Positions 8,130-16,359 of a stretch of 59,060 nucleotides of DNA are shown piece by piece. The notes below the pieces were generated by a model. The model ran no database searches and was not told the origin of the DNA. It worked only from the letters and a program-made list of their open reading frames with translations. The position numbers and the translations under genes are program-made. The stretch's first letter is position 1. Every line of letters starts with the position of its first letter. The stretch is taken from positions 1 to 59,060 of the forward strand of contig JAFGSB010000162.1 in NCBI GenBank assembly GCA_016934825.1, read 5' to 3'. Source of the DNA: Candidatus Zhuqueibacterota bacterium (GTDB lineage: Bacteria > Zhuqueibacterota > Zhuqueibacteria > Residuimicrobiales > Krinioviventaceae).

Positions 8130-8963
8130 ATGTTTATATTTCAATTTTCCTGCAATTTTTTTAATGAGACAGAAAATTTTTACAATCTCTGTGGTCAGGT
8201 TTATAAATCGGAGAATGGTAATAATGTACCAGTATACGAACTGGAATTGAATCTTAAAGATCATAATGTAAGGATTGACACTACAGATATTGATGGTAAA
8301 TTTTGTTTCGAAAATATCAAAGAGGGAACATACCACCTGCTTGTAAATGATACACTTTTTGTTACATTGGACACAACTATTGTTTTAAACAAAAATCTTG
8401 ATGTAAAGCTTTATGCCAGTTATGTTGAATTATCGGACTATTTTCCTTTAAAATTAAATAATTCATGGTTATATCATTATACATATAGTATTCATGATGT
8501 TAATAATTGTGTTGGGATAGACTATAAACAAATCGAAGGTTCAAAAAAGTGGCAAGTCACAAATATCAAATCAGAATTCCCATATATGATATATGAAATT
8601 ACCGAGACCTTGAATACATATAAATTAAAACCTGAATTTGATGATTGTGGATGTGTAATAAAGTATGATTCTGTGGAAGTAATAAATGATAATGTGAAAT
8701 TCTATTTAAAAGAAGATAATAAATTCAATTTAAATGCCCTCGATTCTGCCGATTTATTTTTTGGGGTAAAGATAAAAAGATTTTATACACAAAATACACC
8801 CGATACACTTAAAGTTCACGGATTTGTAGGGGACGATGTAAAAGATAAAAATTTAAAAATTGTTAAAGATCTGGGGATGATTCTTTATAATTGCCGAATA
8901 GGTCCCTCTAATCATTATTTTGAAATTGAAACATTAGAATTAATAGAGGCCAGATTATTTTGA
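8130..8963 (+). CDS. AT-rich lipoprotein with carboxypeptidase-regulatory-like domain
   Basis: An exported protein of unknown function, 277 residues from the first ATG. That ATG has no ribosome binding site and leaves only eight residues before the Cys of FQFSC. The frame stays open upstream: an AAAAGGGG site at 8081-8088 is correctly spaced for a start at codon ATA 8097, which would give a perfect lipoprotein signal (KKIILKIIIFMFIFQFSC). So the gene may use a rare AUA start, or the start has mutated. Residues ~20-90 look like a carboxypeptidase regulatory-like fold (GQVY...DTTDIDGKFCFENIKEGTYHL); the rest is unrecognised. Base composition is far more AT-rich than its neighbours, suggesting acquisition. 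It sits between the two copies of the duplicated block. Confidence 0.7.
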   Translation: MFIFQFSCNFFNETENFYNLCGQVYKSENGNNVPVYELELNLKDHNVRIDTTDIDGKFCFENIKEGTYHLLVNDTLFVTLDTTIVLNKNLDVKLYASYVELSDYFPLKLNNSWLYHYTYSIHDVNNCVGIDYKQIEGSKKWQVTNIKSEFPYMIYEITETLNTYKLKPEFDDCGCVIKYDSVEVINDNVKFYLKEDNKFNLNALDSADLFFGVKIKRFYTQNTPDTLKVHGFVGDDVKDKNLKIVKDLGMILYNCRIGPSNHYFEIETLELIEARLF

Positions 8964-8990
8964 CTTTTTATTATTTTCCCAAAGGTGCCG

Positions 8991-9332
8991 GTCAACATCG
9001 AAACTTTTTCCGAGTGGGAACTGCTGAAGTAGAAGATGGTATAGAAATAAACATGATAAGATGTTCCTGTCTCGCAAAATATATTGATTAACATTAATGA
9101 GCAAAACATAAGAAACTCAACAGGTAAAGGTTGGGTTTCATTTTGTCAGTAAAATCCGGACATGGTCTGAGATTGTCTCAGATTGCTGGGGATTATTCAC
9201 ACCGGTACGAATATTTTTCGTATTCATGATTTTTTTTCGGTTTTTGTTTGAATAGTTATTTATATCTAATCTATTAAAAATCAGTATATTAGTAGCTGGT
9301 TGACAACTGGCATTGTATTTGAATGTATAATT
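8991..9332. repeat. Segmental duplication, copy B
   Basis: This second copy of the 7720-8053 unit starts with a decayed 3' end of a transglutaminase-type gene (GTCAACATCGAAACTTT, then GAGTGGGAAC at ~9012) and ends with the highly similar ~139-base block 9194-9332 carrying TTGACA...TATAAT. It fills most of the 534-base spacer 8964-9497. The remainder, 9333-9497, shows no gene and ends in the ribosome binding site of the next operon. Confidence 0.85.
9300..9331 (+). promoter_or_regulatory. Possible promoter in duplicated block, copy B
   Basis: TTGACA at 9300-9305 and TATAAT at 9326-9331 have a 20-base spacer, as in copy A. It lies ~165 bases ahead of the 9498 gene and is the best promoter candidate I see for that operon, though the spacer is long. 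Confidence 0.35.
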
Positions 9333-9497
9333 TCGGCACGTCTGCTGATGGACTATTTATAATTGTGCATGTTTTTTCAGTAATACAAGTTTATATGATT
9401 ATTTTCTGTGTGAAATTATGACGACCGACGCCGGGATTTAATTGTTTTCGATTTCAGCCGCGTTGTAAAAAATAACCGGCCATAACGGAGGAAAAGC

Positions 9498-11774
9498 ATG
9501 TTTTTCCAAAGTCAACAAAGTCTTCAACGCAATAGATGTATCAGTTTTATTTTACTACTTTTATTTCTTGTTTTTAACCAGGTAAAACCGGCCTGGTTTG
9601 AACAGAATGAAACACCTTCTCTGCAGCCCACCGGCCGGATTTTCTGGGGCCAGTATAATGTGATGTGCTCGTCGGAAGATTATGTGTTCGTCGGAGCGGG
9701 CGGGTCCGTGCTTGTGTGCCGGGTTTTGGCTGAAAATTATTTTCCTGTTATTCATTATATCAACACCCCCACTTTGGTCAAAAGTCTTTATGTTAGAGAT
9801 AATACTTTGTTCGTGCTGGACCAGTATTGTGGTTTGTTTGTATATGATATTTCCAGTATCTATCACCCGTGTTTACTGTCTACGCTGGAGATGAGTAAAG
9901 AATCGATGAGTTTCGTTGCCGGTAATAACAATCTGTTTATTCGCCACCGGACTGAAGGGATCAGCAAAATAGATATAAGCCATATTAATGAACCGGTTGT
10001 AACAATGAGCGACACGCTGAATAGTTATGACCTTTATTTGCACGGGGATCATCTTTACTCACATTATATTGGACAGGAAGAAAGCGTTTTTCGTATTTTG
10101 AAATGTGAGACCCTTGAGCAGGTCGGGCAGTTGAATTATACAAATTGGGCGACATTGTGGGAATATGTTAATTTATTATTTTTTAAAAATACAGCCTATT
10201 TTGTGGAAAATCATGGCGGCGTATTGAGTAAAAAAAGTTCGCCATCTTCCTCCTGGGGTGAAATTAGGACGTGGGATATAAAGGACCCAACGCATCCCGA
10301 ATATTTAAAAACATACGATTTGGCTTTACCGATATCCGCAGCCATAAATGATGGTGATACATTATATGTTGCTTATGAAAACAAAATCGGGATTTTTGAT
10401 TTATCAAATCCTGAACAAATGGAATTTGTGGCAGAACAATACCAGGTGCTTAATAACAAAAATGCCGGGCAATTATTGATTAAACAGCCTTTTTTATTTG
10501 CCGGTTTTACCGGCGCCGGCGTTCAGGTCGCCAGAATCAAAAATAATTTCAAGCTGGTATCCGGTTATTACCTGGATACTAAAGCCGATTACGGAAGCCT
10601 GTGCACCATTGATTCAATTCTTATTAGCGGGCACGAAAGTTCGGACGGACTTGTCGTGACAAACATTGCCGACCTGCATAAATTCAAGATCAAACAGAAA
10701 TATTCGTTCAAAACCGTTTATATTCGCGACATGGTTTTGCGGGAGAATTTTATATATGCCGCAACCGGCAAGGGCATGAGTGTGTTCAGTGTAGATCATA
10801 ACGGGAATATAGATTCACTGGCAACTATCGATATCGGCAAAACCTGCACAAGTCTGGCGCTGAACGATTCACTCGCGGTGTTCGGCGGTTCTTATTCAAA
10901 CGTGCATCTGGCGGATATAAGCGATCCGGTTATGCCCCGCAACATTACCGAAATTAATATGCCTAACGGCATGGCTGTTGATGAAATTCTGCTGCGTAAT
11001 CACCTGCTGATCGTCGGCGGCGATTACAACGGACCCCTGATTTTTGACATAACCACTCCGGAGCTTCCGGTCCTGGTAAATCATCAGCATAGTTACAGAA
11101 ACGCGGTGAATTGTTCCGGGGACGGCCGGTATCTTTTTGTCGCTGAAAACAATGAACTGATTGTATATGATCTGTCAAATCCGGAAAACCCGGCTGCGGT
11201 TAAAAGTGTGACTATTCCCGAAGACGTTCGACGGATGTACATTAAGGATAACTATCTTGTTGCCGTATTTTTCGACCAGTACAAATATGAGAGTGATATT
11301 TATTTTTTTGATATTTCAAATCTGCCCGATTTAAGACTATTAAAAACAGCTTTTATTCCGGCGTCTATAAATTACGTTTATATGAATGATCATAATATTT
11401 TTATATCGAATAATAAAAACGGTATTTATGTCTATAATATAAAAGATCTTTTAACGTCTGTTTCCTTTAACAAATATAACCCGAAAAAAGCACAATCACA
11501 TGTTCTCTATCAGAATTATCCCAATCCGTTTAAAGCCGGTACAACTATTCATTTTGAACTCGATAATCCCGGAAATGCAGCAGTAAAGATTTTTGATCTT
11601 CATGGACGGCTGGTGCGGACGTTCGAAAAAAATATTTTATCAGCGGGTAGATTTTCGGTAATGTGGAACGGATGTAATAATTCGGAACGCCAGGTGGCAA
11701 GCGGTTTGTATTTTTACACGTTATATGTAAATGAAAATCCGATTGTAACAAGAAATATGGTTTTGATTAAATAA
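9498..11774 (+). CDS. Beta-propeller (LVIVD-like) protein with T9SS sorting domain
   Basis: A 758-residue exported protein with an N-terminal hydrophobic signal (~15-32). Residues ~45-660 consist of repeated strands of the LVIVD/WD-like type (VYDISS, IFDLSNPE, LADISDP, IFDITTPE, VYDLSNPENP, FFDISNLP), i.e. one or two beta-propellers. Residues ~672-758 form a T9SS type A sorting domain (YQNYPNPFKAGTTIHFEL ... GLYFYTLYV), predicting outer-membrane export through the type IX system and surface attachment or release. GGAGG ribosome binding site. It is the first gene of a run through 15,923 (next gap 21 bases). Ligand unknown; the surface propeller and the following lipoproteins may form one assembly (inference). 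Confidence 0.85.
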   Translation: MFFQSQQSLQRNRCISFILLLLFLVFNQVKPAWFEQNETPSLQPTGRIFWGQYNVMCSSEDYVFVGAGGSVLVCRVLAENYFPVIHYINTPTLVKSLYVRDNTLFVLDQYCGLFVYDISSIYHPCLLSTLEMSKESMSFVAGNNNLFIRHRTEGISKIDISHINEPVVTMSDTLNSYDLYLHGDHLYSHYIGQEESVFRILKCETLEQVGQLNYTNWATLWEYVNLLFFKNTAYFVENHGGVLSKKSSPSSSWGEIRTWDIKDPTHPEYLKTYDLALPISAAINDGDTLYVAYENKIGIFDLSNPEQMEFVAEQYQVLNNKNAGQLLIKQPFLFAGFTGAGVQVARIKNNFKLVSGYYLDTKADYGSLCTIDSILISGHESSDGLVVTNIADLHKFKIKQKYSFKTVYIRDMVLRENFIYAATGKGMSVFSVDHNGNIDSLATIDIGKTCTSLALNDSLAVFGGSYSNVHLADISDPVMPRNITEINMPNGMAVDEILLRNHLLIVGGDYNGPLIFDITTPELPVLVNHQHSYRNAVNCSGDGRYLFVAENNELIVYDLSNPENPAAVKSVTIPEDVRRMYIKDNYLVAVFFDQYKYESDIYFFDISNLPDLRLLKTAFIPASINYVYMNDHNIFISNNKNGIYVYNIKDLLTSVSFNKYNPKKAQSHVLYQNYPNPFKAGTTIHFELDNPGNAAVKIFDLHGRLVRTFEKNILSAGRFSVMWNGCNNSERQVASGLYFYTLYVNENPIVTRNMVLIK

Positions 11775-11795
11775 TAATTTAATGATAAGGAGGAC

Positions 11796-12299
11796 ATGAT
11801 GAAAGTATTAAAATATCTTTTATTAATGTTGTTAATTGTGCCCCTGCTAAATGGGTGCCAGAAGGACGATTCCGTCATCGGGACAAAAGATGAGGAAACA
11901 AAAATAGAATTTCTGCGTTTTATAAATTACGGGTGCGCCTCTGAAAAAGGACTTGAGAAAACTTTACAGAACGATTATTATTTAACAGGATACCGCTTAA
12001 ACAAAGATACGTTGACGCTGACGATCCATTTCCCGGCAAACTGTTGTCCTGATTTTTCGGATAGTATTTACGTGAGTAATAATAACGTAAATATCACACT
12101 GGCGGATAAAAGTCCGGGCTGCTTTTGTATCTGCGAATACAATAATGATTTTACTTTTCTTTATACCGGCGGCAATAAAATACATATCATATTCCGGTTC
12201 ATGGATTTCGGAGACGAAGGCTACACGACCAGAATTGATACGCTTGTTGTTTTAAACACAGGTTATGAGCCTCGTGTTGTTTCAGACATAACTTATTGA
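11796..12299 (+). CDS. Cys-rich lipoprotein, paralogue 1 of 3 (NCCP/CICxYxNDF)
   Basis: A 167-residue lipoprotein with lipobox LLNGC (Cys ~21). I do not recognise the family. The three tandem genes 11796, 12315 and 12903 encode paralogues sharing DTLTLTIH, NCCP, ADxxxxCxCICxYxNDFxFLY and a terminal IDTxVV strand. Conserved cysteines are the free N-terminal one in YGC, the pair in NCCP, and CFCIC: enough for disulfides or metal binding, but no known metal motif fits. An ATGATG start follows AAGGAGG; the second ATG (11799) has the better spacing. It lies 21 bases after the T9SS propeller gene and 15 bases before the next paralogue, so it is clearly in an operon. Confidence 0.78.
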   Translation: MMKVLKYLLLMLLIVPLLNGCQKDDSVIGTKDEETKIEFLRFINYGCASEKGLEKTLQNDYYLTGYRLNKDTLTLTIHFPANCCPDFSDSIYVSNNNVNITLADKSPGCFCICEYNNDFTFLYTGGNKIHIIFRFMDFGDEGYTTRIDTLVVLNTGYEPRVVSDITY

Positions 12300-12314
12300 T
12301 GACGTGGAGGTTTT

Positions 12315-12785
12315 ATGCAGAAATACGGATTTTCGGTTTTATCAATAATATTGTGCTGTTTTGTTTTATTTTGTAACGTGAATAAAGACCCGATAAAATC
12401 GGAACAACCGGCGGATGCGTCCGTTTTTTATCTGGAATTCACCGATTTTGGCTGTCAGGGGAATGAATTGAATCTTGATAAGGTCATGAATTCCGATACA
12501 TATCTGAAAAACTACTATTTTAAAAATGACACCCTGACCTTACGGATTCATTACTCCGCCAATTGCTGCCCTGAATTTGTTGATAGTGTTGCCGTTAAGG
12601 ATAATGTTGTCGAAATCGCGCTGGCCGATACACTGCGCGGCTGTCGCTGTATCTGTGATTATGATAATGATTTTTCGTTTCTTTTTTCAAAAGAAGGCAC
12701 ATTGAGGATAATATTCAAAGAGTGGGATATACCCGGGAATTTGTTCACAACTTTACTGGATACAACAGTTACTATTATAAAATGA
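12315..12785 (+). CDS. Cys-rich lipoprotein, paralogue 2 of 3
   Basis: A 156-residue lipoprotein (lipid Cys in FVLFC, ~residue 20) of the same unnamed family as its two neighbours. Conserved features are DFGCQG (~48), DTLTLRIHYSANCCP (~75-89), then ADTLRGCRCICDYDNDFSFLF (~108-128). The mature part after NKDP is ~130 residues of predicted beta strands. GTGGAGG ribosome binding site 15 bases after the previous stop. A 117-base AT-rich gap separates it from paralogue 3. Function is unknown; tandem triplication suggests dosage or subunit diversification. Confidence 0.78.
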   Translation: MQKYGFSVLSIILCCFVLFCNVNKDPIKSEQPADASVFYLEFTDFGCQGNELNLDKVMNSDTYLKNYYFKNDTLTLRIHYSANCCPEFVDSVAVKDNVVEIALADTLRGCRCICDYDNDFSFLFSKEGTLRIIFKEWDIPGNLFTTLLDTTVTIIK

Positions 12786-12902
12786 AAGGCAACGACGGTA
12801 CCGGATATAAAATTTGTCAATTAATCAACCGTTTATTTATATTAATTATTTATATAAATGGACTGAGGTATTTCAGTATATCATTAATTGAGGGGAAGAT
12901 TT

Positions 12903-13379
12903 ATGAAAAAAGTTTTTTATTTTATGTTCGGTTTGTTTATATTTTCACTGATAGTATTCTGTAATTTAAACAAGGACCCTTTGAATACGAAATATGATGG
13001 TTTCCCTTTCGGCAACCACTTTGTTTTTACCGACAATCACTGTATTGATAACGGAGATGCGCTGTTTAAGCTAAATTCCCGGATTTACCTGCGGGCTTAC
13101 CGGTTCATCCAGGACACGCTGACACTGCAAATCCATTATACCGCCAACTGCTGTCCCGCTTTTGTTGTTGATGTTGATATCAATGATAATGTTGTCGAGA
13201 TCGCAATAGCCGACACATTACGCGCTTGTCTTTGTATCTGTGAATATAATAATGATTTTACGTTTCTCTATGATAAAGAAGGTGTATTGCGGGTCCTTTT
13301 TAAATGGTGGGATATCACCCATACCCAGTTGTCTACGGAAATGGACACCACAGTTATTGTAACCAGACAGGATTCCTGA
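12903..13379 (+). CDS. Cys-rich lipoprotein, paralogue 3 of 3
   Basis: A 158-residue lipoprotein (lipobox region LIVFC) of the same family: DNHCIDNG, DTLTLQIHYTANCCP and ADTLRACLCICEYNNDFTFLY are all present. I start at ATG 12903, directly after a GAGGGGAAG ribosome binding site; an upstream in-frame TTG overlaps that site and is rejected. The N-terminal NLNKDPLN matches paralogue 2 (NVNKDPIK), so 2 and 3 are the closest pair. The stop overlaps the start of the CAP-domain gene (TGATG), implying translational coupling. Confidence 0.8.
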   Translation: MKKVFYFMFGLFIFSLIVFCNLNKDPLNTKYDGFPFGNHFVFTDNHCIDNGDALFKLNSRIYLRAYRFIQDTLTLQIHYTANCCPAFVVDVDINDNVVEIAIADTLRACLCICEYNNDFTFLYDKEGVLRVLFKWWDITHTQLSTEMDTTVIVTRQDS

Positions 13380-14035
13380 TGCGAATACCGCAATTATTAG
13401 TTTTACTGCTTTTGTTGATAACATGTCTGCCGTACGACGCGGTCAACAGGCCTTCCGGACACCCCGTAACAGCGCAAAAACAAACCGTCACCGCAAATGA
13501 CATCCTCAGGGAATTGAACCTGGCGCGGCAGAACCCGGCCCAGTATGCCGCCGTTCTGGAACAACTTCGTCCCTTATATAAGGGTAAATATCTGGCAAAA
13601 CCGGGGCAGGTGATGCTGGTGACAAAGGAGGGCGTAAAAGCGTTGGAAGAAGCGATCCGTTTTTTGAAAAAAGCCGAACCGCTACCGGCATTGAGATTGT
13701 CAAAAGGTATGTCGCTTGCCGCGCTCGATCATGTGCACGAACAGGGCTGGAACGGCAACACAGGCCACCGCGGTACGGACGGCAGTACTCCGGATAAACG
13801 GTTGGCCCGTTACGGCACATGGTTGTATACTATGGGAGAGAATATCTCCTATGGCGGCGACAACGCCAGGGATGTTGTCATCGATCTGATCGTCGATGAC
13901 GGCGTACCGGACAGGGGGCATCGCAAAAATATATTCAATCCGAATTTTCGAGTTGTCGGCGCAGCATACGGTCCGCATGCCCAATACGGCACCATTTGTG
14001 TGATGACCTTTGCCGGGGAGTTTAAAGAGAACTAA
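13379..14035 (+). CDS. Exported CAP-domain (SCP/PR-1-like) protein
   Basis: A 218-residue exported protein with an N-terminal hydrophobic signal (LLVLLLLLITCLP; the Cys could be lipidated but the box is imperfect). Residues ~45-215 form a bacterial CAP/SCP domain: ILRELNLARQNPAQYA at the start, HVHEQGW, TGHRGTDGSTPDKRL, GENISYG, and GHRKNIFNPNFRVVGAAYG near the end. The CAP cavity residues (His in TGHRG, Glu in GENI, His in GHR) are present. Family roles include lipid or peptide binding; activity unknown here. Its ATG overlaps the stop of the upstream lipoprotein gene. A longer in-frame start at 13304 would lie inside that gene and is rejected. Confidence 0.88.
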   Translation: MRIPQLLVLLLLLITCLPYDAVNRPSGHPVTAQKQTVTANDILRELNLARQNPAQYAAVLEQLRPLYKGKYLAKPGQVMLVTKEGVKALEEAIRFLKKAEPLPALRLSKGMSLAALDHVHEQGWNGNTGHRGTDGSTPDKRLARYGTWLYTMGENISYGGDNARDVVIDLIVDDGVPDRGHRKNIFNPNFRVVGAAYGPHAQYGTICVMTFAGEFKEN

Positions 14036-14072
14036 TATTTTTGAAGATAAATTTCCTCATAATGGAGGGAAT

Positions 14073-15923
14073 ATGAAAATAAGAGCTGTTTTTTTAATAA
14101 TCGTATTATTGTCAGGCTGCACATCCCGTCAACTGACAGTTCCCGAAAAAAAAGACACGCTCGATTTTTTACTGGATTTGACGGAAAAAATTCAATCGGA
14201 TACTACACTTCATCAATCCGGGGCAGCGGACAGGTATTCGGCAATTTTTGACAGTTTGCGTGACAACGATTTTACTCTCGCCCATAAATACGATATAGAA
14301 ACCCTGTTAAACAAAATCAATAATACTTTTGTCCTGGATACAGTATTAACCGGATTGGCAGAAAAGGAACAAAACAATTTACTTTCCGTGTCCCTGAACG
14401 AGACGAGATTCCGTTTACTCATTCCCGTACAGGAAAGACTCGATTTGTTATATAATAATGAAGAAACTGTCGATGAACCGAAACAACCGGAAAACAGCAA
14501 TGCAAAAGAAACAACAAAAACCGATAAATTTGAAACGCATGGCAAATGGGTGTTTAAGGAAAATGTGTCCTGGATGCTGGTATTGATCCGGGAAAATGAT
14601 AAATTCAGCCGGTTGAAAACAGATTGCCTGTATCGTGTTATGAACATTCTTCACCAACTTGAAAATCCTGCCCAAAAGATCCGTGCATGGCGGGCAATAG
14701 GTCGCATGATCGATTTGATCGATCTGCAAAAATCAACCAGCGGTTATGGGCCGTTTCAACGAAGCGCTCACGGACTTTATACGGACAAAGGCGTCGTGAT
14801 CAATACTCTGCTGGCCCGGCGGGACGGGGAGACGAATAAAGATGTATTGGCCATTGCGGATCAGGTTATTCAGCACGTTGAAAAACAATTGAGCGCGAAA
14901 AAAGATATGGAATTCTGGACAAAGGTATACGAATCCCGTGAAATGAAGAATATCGCACGGCAGCAAAGAAAAGGTATTCAAATTGATTCGAATTCAAGGG
15001 TTTATGATTCCGATAGTTTGAACGCGCTGTACTGGTTTGAAAAAGGGTACAAAACGCAGGACCCCAGGCAAAAGATTTATTTTTACTCAAAGGCTATCGC
15101 GCTCGATCCGGAGATGACCGAAGCTTACAACAATCGCGGTAATGTTTATCAGAATACCGGTAACGATACAAACGCCCTGAAAGATTATGACAAAGCGGTC
15201 AGTATCGATCCGTATTATGCACCTGTTTATTTGAATCGGGCTAACAATTATCAGAACCGCGGCGACTATGATAAAGCGATTCAGGACTTTCATTCCGCCG
15301 TGATGTTTGCTCCCGATAACGCGCAGGCCTGGTTTTACCGGGGGCAATGTTATAAAAATATGGAACAATATTCAAAAGCCATACAGGATTTCGATAAAGT
15401 ACAACAAATGGGCTCGTCGCCCGAATATCTTCAAAAAGCCATTTATTACAGCGCAATATGTTATTTGAAAATGAATGAATTAGAACCGGCGCTGAGTGAT
15501 TTTTACAGGGTGCTGGAGTTTGACCCGGAAAATGTCTCCGTTTATATCCAATGCGGCGATATACACAGGAAAATGAAAGAATATCACAAAGCGCTGAACA
15601 ATTACGACGCCGTTTTGCAAATCGATTCACTGAATGCGCTTGCTTATAATAATCGGGGACTGTGTTATCAAAAACAGGGTGAATTCGATCTGGCTGTTAA
15701 AAGTTTGGAAAAAGCTGTAAATATTCAGCCGGAGTACGTTTCCGCGTATTATAATCTCGGCAGCGTATACTGGCAACAGCGGAAATGGAAACAGGTTGTT
15801 GCCGCCTGGGAAAAATGCCTAAAAATCGACCCGGAATACACACTGGCCAAAAAATGGCTGACAAAAGCAAAAGAGCGGACAAAGAAACGGTATATAACGA
15901 TTGAGGTCGAAGTGCCGGAATAA
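14073..15923 (+). CDS. TPR-repeat lipoprotein
   Basis: A 616-residue lipoprotein (lipobox LLSGC, Cys16). Residues ~20-330 form a helical N-terminal region of unknown type. Residues ~335-600 carry about eight tetratricopeptide repeats with canonical spacing (AYNNRGNVYQNTGNDTNALKDYDKAVSIDP; AYNNRGLCYQKQGEFDLAV; AYYNLGSVYWQQ), typical of protein-protein scaffolds. It closes the run that starts with the T9SS propeller, so it may organise the surface or periplasmic complex of these lipoproteins (inference). ATG 14073 follows GGAGGGA; a TTG 63 bases upstream, inside the previous gene, is rejected. Confidence 0.88.
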   Translation: MKIRAVFLIIVLLSGCTSRQLTVPEKKDTLDFLLDLTEKIQSDTTLHQSGAADRYSAIFDSLRDNDFTLAHKYDIETLLNKINNTFVLDTVLTGLAEKEQNNLLSVSLNETRFRLLIPVQERLDLLYNNEETVDEPKQPENSNAKETTKTDKFETHGKWVFKENVSWMLVLIRENDKFSRLKTDCLYRVMNILHQLENPAQKIRAWRAIGRMIDLIDLQKSTSGYGPFQRSAHGLYTDKGVVINTLLARRDGETNKDVLAIADQVIQHVEKQLSAKKDMEFWTKVYESREMKNIARQQRKGIQIDSNSRVYDSDSLNALYWFEKGYKTQDPRQKIYFYSKAIALDPEMTEAYNNRGNVYQNTGNDTNALKDYDKAVSIDPYYAPVYLNRANNYQNRGDYDKAIQDFHSAVMFAPDNAQAWFYRGQCYKNMEQYSKAIQDFDKVQQMGSSPEYLQKAIYYSAICYLKMNELEPALSDFYRVLEFDPENVSVYIQCGDIHRKMKEYHKALNNYDAVLQIDSLNALAYNNRGLCYQKQGEFDLAVKSLEKAVNIQPEYVSAYYNLGSVYWQQRKWKQVVAAWEKCLKIDPEYTLAKKWLTKAKERTKKRYITIEVEVPE

Positions 15924-16359
15924 CCAGGATATTCTATTCATCCCGGGGAGAAAATAATGAACATGCAGAGGACTTTGTCGGTGTCACAGTTTCCTTTGAA
16001 TGATTAAATCACAGGGTGTAGGAATTTTATAATCCTTATATTTGGAACAATTATAATATCGGCGTAATCTAATCCTCATTCCTGAGGAATATACACTATA
16101 CCGGCGGCAGCGCTTATGACGCGATTCATCCCCTAACTTATACTTTGCAGGAAAATCACTAAATATTTTGTTCCCAAAGAATTATTTATTATCTTAAAAC
16201 TGATACTTCTTTTTCTCTGTTTTACCGGATCATCAAACTTTTCCGGGATAAAACAGATATGGATTCAACAGCAAAACGAAGAACCATCCTTACGGTTGTA
16301 TAAGAACAAATAGAACCGATAAATTATGCAAATCCCGTTTATTTATCGAGGTCACAATT
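15924..16359. other. Spacer with possible decayed coding sequence
   Basis: No intact gene. A ribosome-binding-site-like CGGGGAG precedes ATG 15958 of a 16-codon ORF. Beyond its stop, stretches such as ~16103-16160 translate to plausible protein (YTGGSAYDAIHPLTYTLQE) interrupted by stops. This could be a degraded gene, but I find no homologue from memory. No clear promoter for the sulfatase is visible. Confidence 0.2.

Noticed and set aside
12722-12964. 80-residue ORF across the gap between lipoprotein paralogues 2 and 3
   Set aside because: It overlaps both neighbours out of frame and resembles no protein.
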